Positions 34,620-38,009 of a stretch of DNA of 38,009 bases are shown here, piece after piece. Position numbers and translations under genes: made by a program. The notes beneath the pieces are model-generated. The model was not told the origin of the DNA and searched no databases. It saw only the letters and a list, made by a program, of their open reading frames with translations. Each line of letters opens with the position of its first letter. Position 1 is the stretch's first letter. This stretch comes from Rariglobus sp967755175 (lineage in GTDB: Bacteria; Verrucomicrobiota; Verrucomicrobiia; Opitutales; Opitutaceae). The stretch is from contig CBRAFO010000027.1 of NCBI GenBank assembly GCA_967755175.1, positions 1 to 38,009 on the forward strand. The letters are read 5' to 3'.

Positions 34620-36629
34620 ATGACGGGCCGGACGCGCTTAACCACGCGCAGGTCCTCGGCGATATACCGGCTCATGGAGCATACCCTTGGTTCCGCATTT
34701 TCCGCAGCCCCCATGGTGTCCGAGGGCTTTTTGGACACCGCCGCCGTCTCGACCTTGGAATTGAACCCGTTGTTTCAAGACAACGCCGTCCTGCAATGCG
34801 ACGCCCCCGTGCCCGTCTGGGGCACGGCTGCGGACGGCGAAACCATCACCGTGGAGTTCGCCGATCAGAACGTTTCGACCATCGCCTCCGAAGGCGTCTG
34901 GAAGGTCTGGCTGGAGCCGATGCCGCCGAGCGTCACGCCGCGCACCCTGACCGCGCGCAGCGGCGACACCACCCGGGAGATCGGCAACATCCTTGTCGGC
35001 GAGGTCTGGGTGGCAGGCGGACAATCCAACATGGAGCGCCAGCTCGGCCCGCGCGACGGGCAACCGGCCATCGTGAATTGGAAACGGGAGGCCGCCGCGG
35101 CCTGGCACCCGGAAATCCGCCAGTTCCACGTGCGGCAGAAAAAATCGTTCACTCCCTGCGAAACCGTGGAGGGCGAGTGGACCGTGTGCACTCCCCATAC
35201 GGTGGAAAACTTTAGCGCTGTCGGCTACTTTTTCGCCCGGGATCTCCTGGCCGCGCGGAAGGTGCCGGTGGGCATCATTCACAGCGCTTGGGGCGGCACC
35301 CCGGCGGAGGCATGGACCAGCGAGTCGGGTTTGCGGGTGATCCCCGATTTCGCCGATGCGATCGAAGAGGTGAAACACTTCGCCGCCGATCCCGACCGGG
35401 AGCGGCGCAAGATGCAGAGCACCCGAATCGCCTGGTTCAAGGCCGTGGACCCCGGCTCCAAGCCAGGCCCGGCGTGGAGTGCTGCGGCGGATCTGGACAC
35501 GAGCGACTGGACCGAGATGACCCTGCCGGCCCATCTGGGGAAAGCCGCCTATCCCGACTACGACGCCATCGTCTGGTTTCGGCGCGCATTCGAATTGCCG
35601 GCGAACTGGGAGGGGGACGACGCCGTGCTGCACCTCGGTGCGATCGACGACATGGACACCACCTGGATCAACGGTGAACGCGTGGGCGCGACCAACGGCG
35701 CGAAGCTGCCACGCATCTACCGCATCCCGGCTCATCTGCTGAAGCGCGGCGCCAACTCGATCGCGGTGCGCGTGCTGGATGCCGCCGGCGGTGGCGGCCT
35801 GCATGGCGGCGAGGACGAGATGCGCTTGGAAATCAACGCCGGTGGACGGAGGGTTTCCCTTCCGCTGTCCGGCGCCTGGCGCTACAAGCCGACCGCCACG
35901 ATGGCGCAGTGCGGTTGGCCCCCCGCCGATTTCGGCGAAAATCCCGGCCGATCAACGGTGCTCTACAACGGCATGATCTCGCCCCTGCTCCCGTATGCCT
36001 TGCGCGGCGTCATCTGGTATCAAGGCGAGACCAATGTCGGCCGCGAGCGGCAGTATCGGACCCTGTTTCCCGCGATGATCGCCGACTGGCGGCGCGCCTG
36101 GGGACAAGGCCATTTCCCGTTCCTGTTTGTGCAAATCGCGCCCCACCGAGACATGACACCGGAGATCCGGGAGGCCCAGCTGCTCACCTGGCAACACGTG
36201 AAAAACACCGCGATGGTGGTGACGACCGACTGTGGCGACGCCGCCGACATCCACCCCGCGAACAAGCAGCCCGTCGGTGCGCGGCTGGCGTTGGCGGCGC
36301 GGGCGCTGGCCTATGGCGAACGCATCGAATACTCCGGCCCGGTTTTCCACTCGCTGGAGATCGGGGACGGGGTCGCGGTTGTGCAGTTCACTCATGGGGG
36401 CGGCGGACTCGTCGCGAAGACGGGCGAGTTGACCGGCTTCACCATCGCCGGAGCGGACAAGATCTTCCACCCCGCGCAGGCGCACATCGCCGGTGCGACT
36501 GTCGTCGTGCGGTCCGCCGAAGTCACGAGCCCCGTCGCGGTGCGCTACGGCTGGGCCAACGTTCCAGAGGGCAGTTTGTTCAACCGCGCCGGACTCCCCG
36601 CCACACCCTTCCGCACGGATGTCGAGTAG
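34620..36629 (+). CDS. Sialate O-acetylesterase-like SGNH esterase (CE20-type candidate)
   Basis: 669 residues. The SGNH hydrolase fold is split: the first part has VAGGQSNME with the nucleophile Ser136, and the second has DIHPANKQPVG with Asp543 and His545. VIWYQGETN is the block III motif. Between them, residues about 280-420, lies a beta-sandwich resembling a glycosidase jelly roll (YDAIVWFRRAFELP, DDMDTTWINGERVG). This layout is shared by the SASA family, whose members include xyloglucan acetylesterases (CE20). With four GH74 genes nearby, deacetylation of xyloglucan or pectin is the likely job. The first 45 residues show no signal peptide: MTGRTRLTTRRSSAIYRL is basic, but no hydrophobic core follows. 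Either the start is elsewhere, the leader is lost, or the protein is cytoplasmic. Confidence 0.87.
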   Translation: MTGRTRLTTRRSSAIYRLMEHTLGSAFSAAPMVSEGFLDTAAVSTLELNPLFQDNAVLQCDAPVPVWGTAADGETITVEFADQNVSTIASEGVWKVWLEPMPPSVTPRTLTARSGDTTREIGNILVGEVWVAGGQSNMERQLGPRDGQPAIVNWKREAAAAWHPEIRQFHVRQKKSFTPCETVEGEWTVCTPHTVENFSAVGYFFARDLLAARKVPVGIIHSAWGGTPAEAWTSESGLRVIPDFADAIEEVKHFAADPDRERRKMQSTRIAWFKAVDPGSKPGPAWSAAADLDTSDWTEMTLPAHLGKAAYPDYDAIVWFRRAFELPANWEGDDAVLHLGAIDDMDTTWINGERVGATNGAKLPRIYRIPAHLLKRGANSIAVRVLDAAGGGGLHGGEDEMRLEINAGGRRVSLPLSGAWRYKPTATMAQCGWPPADFGENPGRSTVLYNGMISPLLPYALRGVIWYQGETNVGRERQYRTLFPAMIADWRRAWGQGHFPFLFVQIAPHRDMTPEIREAQLLTWQHVKNTAMVVTTDCGDAADIHPANKQPVGARLALAARALAYGERIEYSGPVFHSLEIGDGVAVVQFTHGGGGLVAKTGELTGFTIAGADKIFHPAQAHIAGATVVVRSAEVTSPVAVRYGWANVPEGSLFNRAGLPATPFRTDVE

Positions 36630-36725
36630 AGCGGGGGCGAGCGGATCTTGGTGGCGAATGACGCTCTCGATTGAATAGGCCAAGTCGCCTCCACTCCCCC
36701 ACCCGCTCTCTCCCATAATTCGGCT

Positions 36726-37021
36726 GCTCTCCGGTCACTGTAGGGCCTCACCTTGCGTGAGGCCGCGCAGTCTTTACTCCTACTTACGCCCAACGGCCCG
36801 ACACAAGGTCGGGCCCTACATCCGAAACGGCGTTACCGAGTTATTTCCGGATTTGTCACAGAGCCGGGCCGAAGCTCTCCGGTCACTGTAGGGCCTCACC
36901 TTGCGTGAGGCCGCGCAGTCTTTACCCCTGCTTACTCCCAACGGCCCGACACAAGGTCGGGCCCTACATCCGAAACGGCGTTACCGAGTTATTTCCGGAT
37001 TTGTCACAGAGCCGGGCCGAA
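36726..37021. repeat. Two 148-bp tandem repeats with REP-like hairpins
   Basis: Units 36726-36873 and 36874-37021 are directly adjacent and differ at three positions by eye. Each unit holds two hairpins, GGCCTCAC-CTTGC-GTGAGGCC and GGCCCGAC-ACAAG-GTCGGGCC, arranged head to head between TGTAGGGC and GCCCTACA. The two hairpins are themselves variants of one sequence in opposite orientation, like the paired REP units of other bacteria. Each unit ends with TTGTCACAGAGCCGGGCCGAA, part of the CACAGAG repeat family. The array follows the esterase stop and could end or stabilise transcripts from both sides. Confidence 0.85.
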
Positions 37022-37104
37022 GTTCCGATCCGAGTTCACAGAGCCCGGAAGGTTCGGAGGGCCGCACTCTGTGAACTCTGGTTTGGGACTCGGTGCTCTG
37101 TGTC
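36992..37104. repeat. Dispersed CACAGAG-rich intergenic repeat, copy B
   Basis: Inverted relative to copy A at 20611-20720, with high similarity over its whole length by eye. It overlaps the end of the 148-bp tandem array and finishes seven bases before the stop codon of the right-edge GH43 gene, so it lies between two converging genes. Confidence 0.8.
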
Positions 37105-37110
37105 CCAATA

Positions 37111-38009
37111 TCAGCGGGAGTCGCCGCCTGGCCCGACCCGGTAGTAGTCAAAGTCCACCCGGCCGCCGGCGGTCTTGGTCGAATAATAGAAGAGGGCGAA
37201 GCGATAACCCATGAAGTGCGGAACGGTGTATTTAAGGGCCGAGGGGCGACCGATAGGGGTCCATGATTTGCCGTCGAGGCTGTAGGAGAAGCGCGCGAGT
37301 TCAGGCGCGGGCGCGAATTCGCATTCGACCTTGAGGTGAACGGTTTTGCCGGAGAGGGGGACTGATGCGATTTCCTCGGGAGTGTCGGAGTCGGCGCTCA
37401 CCATGACGAGAGAGCGAGTGCTTCCACTCATCTTTACGCCCACAAAACCATAGCGTTTCTGAAAAGCGGCGATGCCGGCATAGTCGCCGTCTTTCATGCC
37501 GCTCACGTCGATGCTGGTCGTGGCGGAACTGCGCGGGCCAAAGGTGCGCTGCGTGAGGGTATTCCTGGCCTCTTCCAGGGTGGAAACGACCCGATTGGTG
37601 ATGATGCTCAGGTAGCCCGGGCGCGCGGTGAGCGACCAGAACCGAGGCTCGGGATTGTGATTCCACTGCCAGGCGAGCGGCAGTTGTGGGTCGCCGGACC
37701 GGCGGCTGAATTCGTCGGAGGCGACGATGCCGGAGGCACCGGAGGCGCCCTGTCCGCCGGCGGGGATGTCGAGCGTCATGGGCGCCTTGCCGTTTTCGCC
37801 GAGAACGGGCCAGCCGTCCTTCCACGTCACGGGCACGAGGTAGGGGATGCGACCGACGGATTCGTTGTCTTTAAAAAGGTAGGCATACCATTTGCCTTCG
37901 GGAGTGTCGACGAGGCCGCCCTGGGCGATGCCGCGATCATCGAACACGACGCGCCCCTCGTAGGGACCGTCGATTTTGTCGGCGCGGTGGACGATGACGC
38001 TGCGCGCCC
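37111..38009 (-). CDS. GH43 glycosidase, 3' part only (5' end beyond window)
   Basis: The frame is open from the right edge to TGA at 37111-37113, giving the last 299 residues or so. It is a close paralogue of the GH43 at 24600-26204: the segments RADKIDGPYE, GQGASGASGIVASDEFSR, RPGYLSI and STKTAGGRVDFDYYR are shared with few changes. The visible part includes the last propeller blade (DTPEGKWYAYLFK) and the whole C-terminal concanavalin-like domain. The catalytic acids lie outside the window. Relative to the other copy, the tail ends PGGDSR rather than GTKEGG, and a residue is deleted near PHFMGYR. It converges with the esterase gene across the repeat array. An ATG at 37947 is internal and not the real start. 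Confidence 0.88.
   Translation of the reverse strand, partial: ARSVIVHRADKIDGPYEGRVVFDDRGIAQGGLVDTPEGKWYAYLFKDNESVGRIPYLVPVTWKDGWPVLGENGKAPMTLDIPAGGQGASGASGIVASDEFSRRSGDPQLPLAWQWNHNPEPRFWSLTARPGYLSIITNRVVSTLEEARNTLTQRTFGPRSSATTSIDVSGMKDGDYAGIAAFQKRYGFVGVKMSGSTRSLVMVSADSDTPEEIASVPLSGKTVHLKVECEFAPAPELARFSYSLDGKSWTPIGRPSALKYTVPHFMGYRFALFYYSTKTAGGRVDFDYYRVGPGGDSR

Noticed and set aside
36726..37021. Possible CRISPR array
   Set aside because: There are only two directly adjacent 148-bp units without unique spacers, and no cas genes.
36905..37144. Small 79-residue open frame in the repeat region
   Set aside because: It is made entirely of the tandem and dispersed repeats and has no protein-like features.

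Overview
This is a polysaccharide-degradation locus from a GC-rich bacterium. It is most likely a member of the Verrucomicrobiota, perhaps Opitutaceae. The best sequence hint is the C-terminal module of the GH74 protein at 17383-20430, which carries a calcium-loop motif (DPDHDGVPNRIEW) followed by a domain ending in FLRLK. Such an arrangement is common in secreted verrucomicrobial proteins. No SusC/SusD pair, other transporter, tRNA or rRNA is visible. Almost every intact gene encodes a secreted carbohydrate-active enzyme. The taxonomic assignment is inference.

Layout, left to right. The tail of a gene that may encode a GH97-type glycosidase lies at 1-107. A divergent AraC regulator follows on the minus strand (329-1180). 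A plus-strand arm then runs to about 24.4 kb. It contains a GH59-GH28 two-enzyme fusion, two GH27 alpha-galactosidase paralogues (the second with an NPCBM domain), a GH29 alpha-fucosidase, three GH74 xyloglucanase-type propellers in a row, a GH78-type rhamnosidase, and a 5'-truncated GH30 abutting a transposase remnant. A minus-strand arm (24.6-34.2 kb) converges on it. Read in its own direction, that arm is GH74-CBM13, GH43-CBM6, a PQQ-type sugar dehydrogenase with cytochrome c, GH43-AbfB, and a GH43 with a concanavalin-like domain. At the right edge come a sialate-O-acetylesterase-like (possibly CE20) esterase and the 3' part of a second copy of the last GH43.

Taken together the enzymes fit attack on branched plant cell-wall polymers. 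The four GH74 proteins would cut a xyloglucan backbone. GH29, GH27, GH59 and GH43 would remove fucose, galactose and arabinose/xylose branches, and the esterase would remove acetyl groups. GH28 and GH78 point to pectin, in particular rhamnogalacturonan. The AraC protein is the only regulator seen.

The most unusual aspect is genome structure. Spaces between genes hold fragments of other genes of the same locus: 5' leaders, 3' ends, a GH51-like C-terminus and a frameshifted carbohydrate-associated domain. The second GH27 begins with a near-identical copy of the first 44 codons of the GH43-CBM6 gene 24 kb away on the other strand, and a 29-nt piece of the CBM6 end of that same gene follows right after its stop codon. 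A MITE-like element, a 148-bp tandem repeat with REP-like hairpins, and a dispersed CACAGAG-rich repeat complete a picture of a locus that grows and shuffles by recombination.
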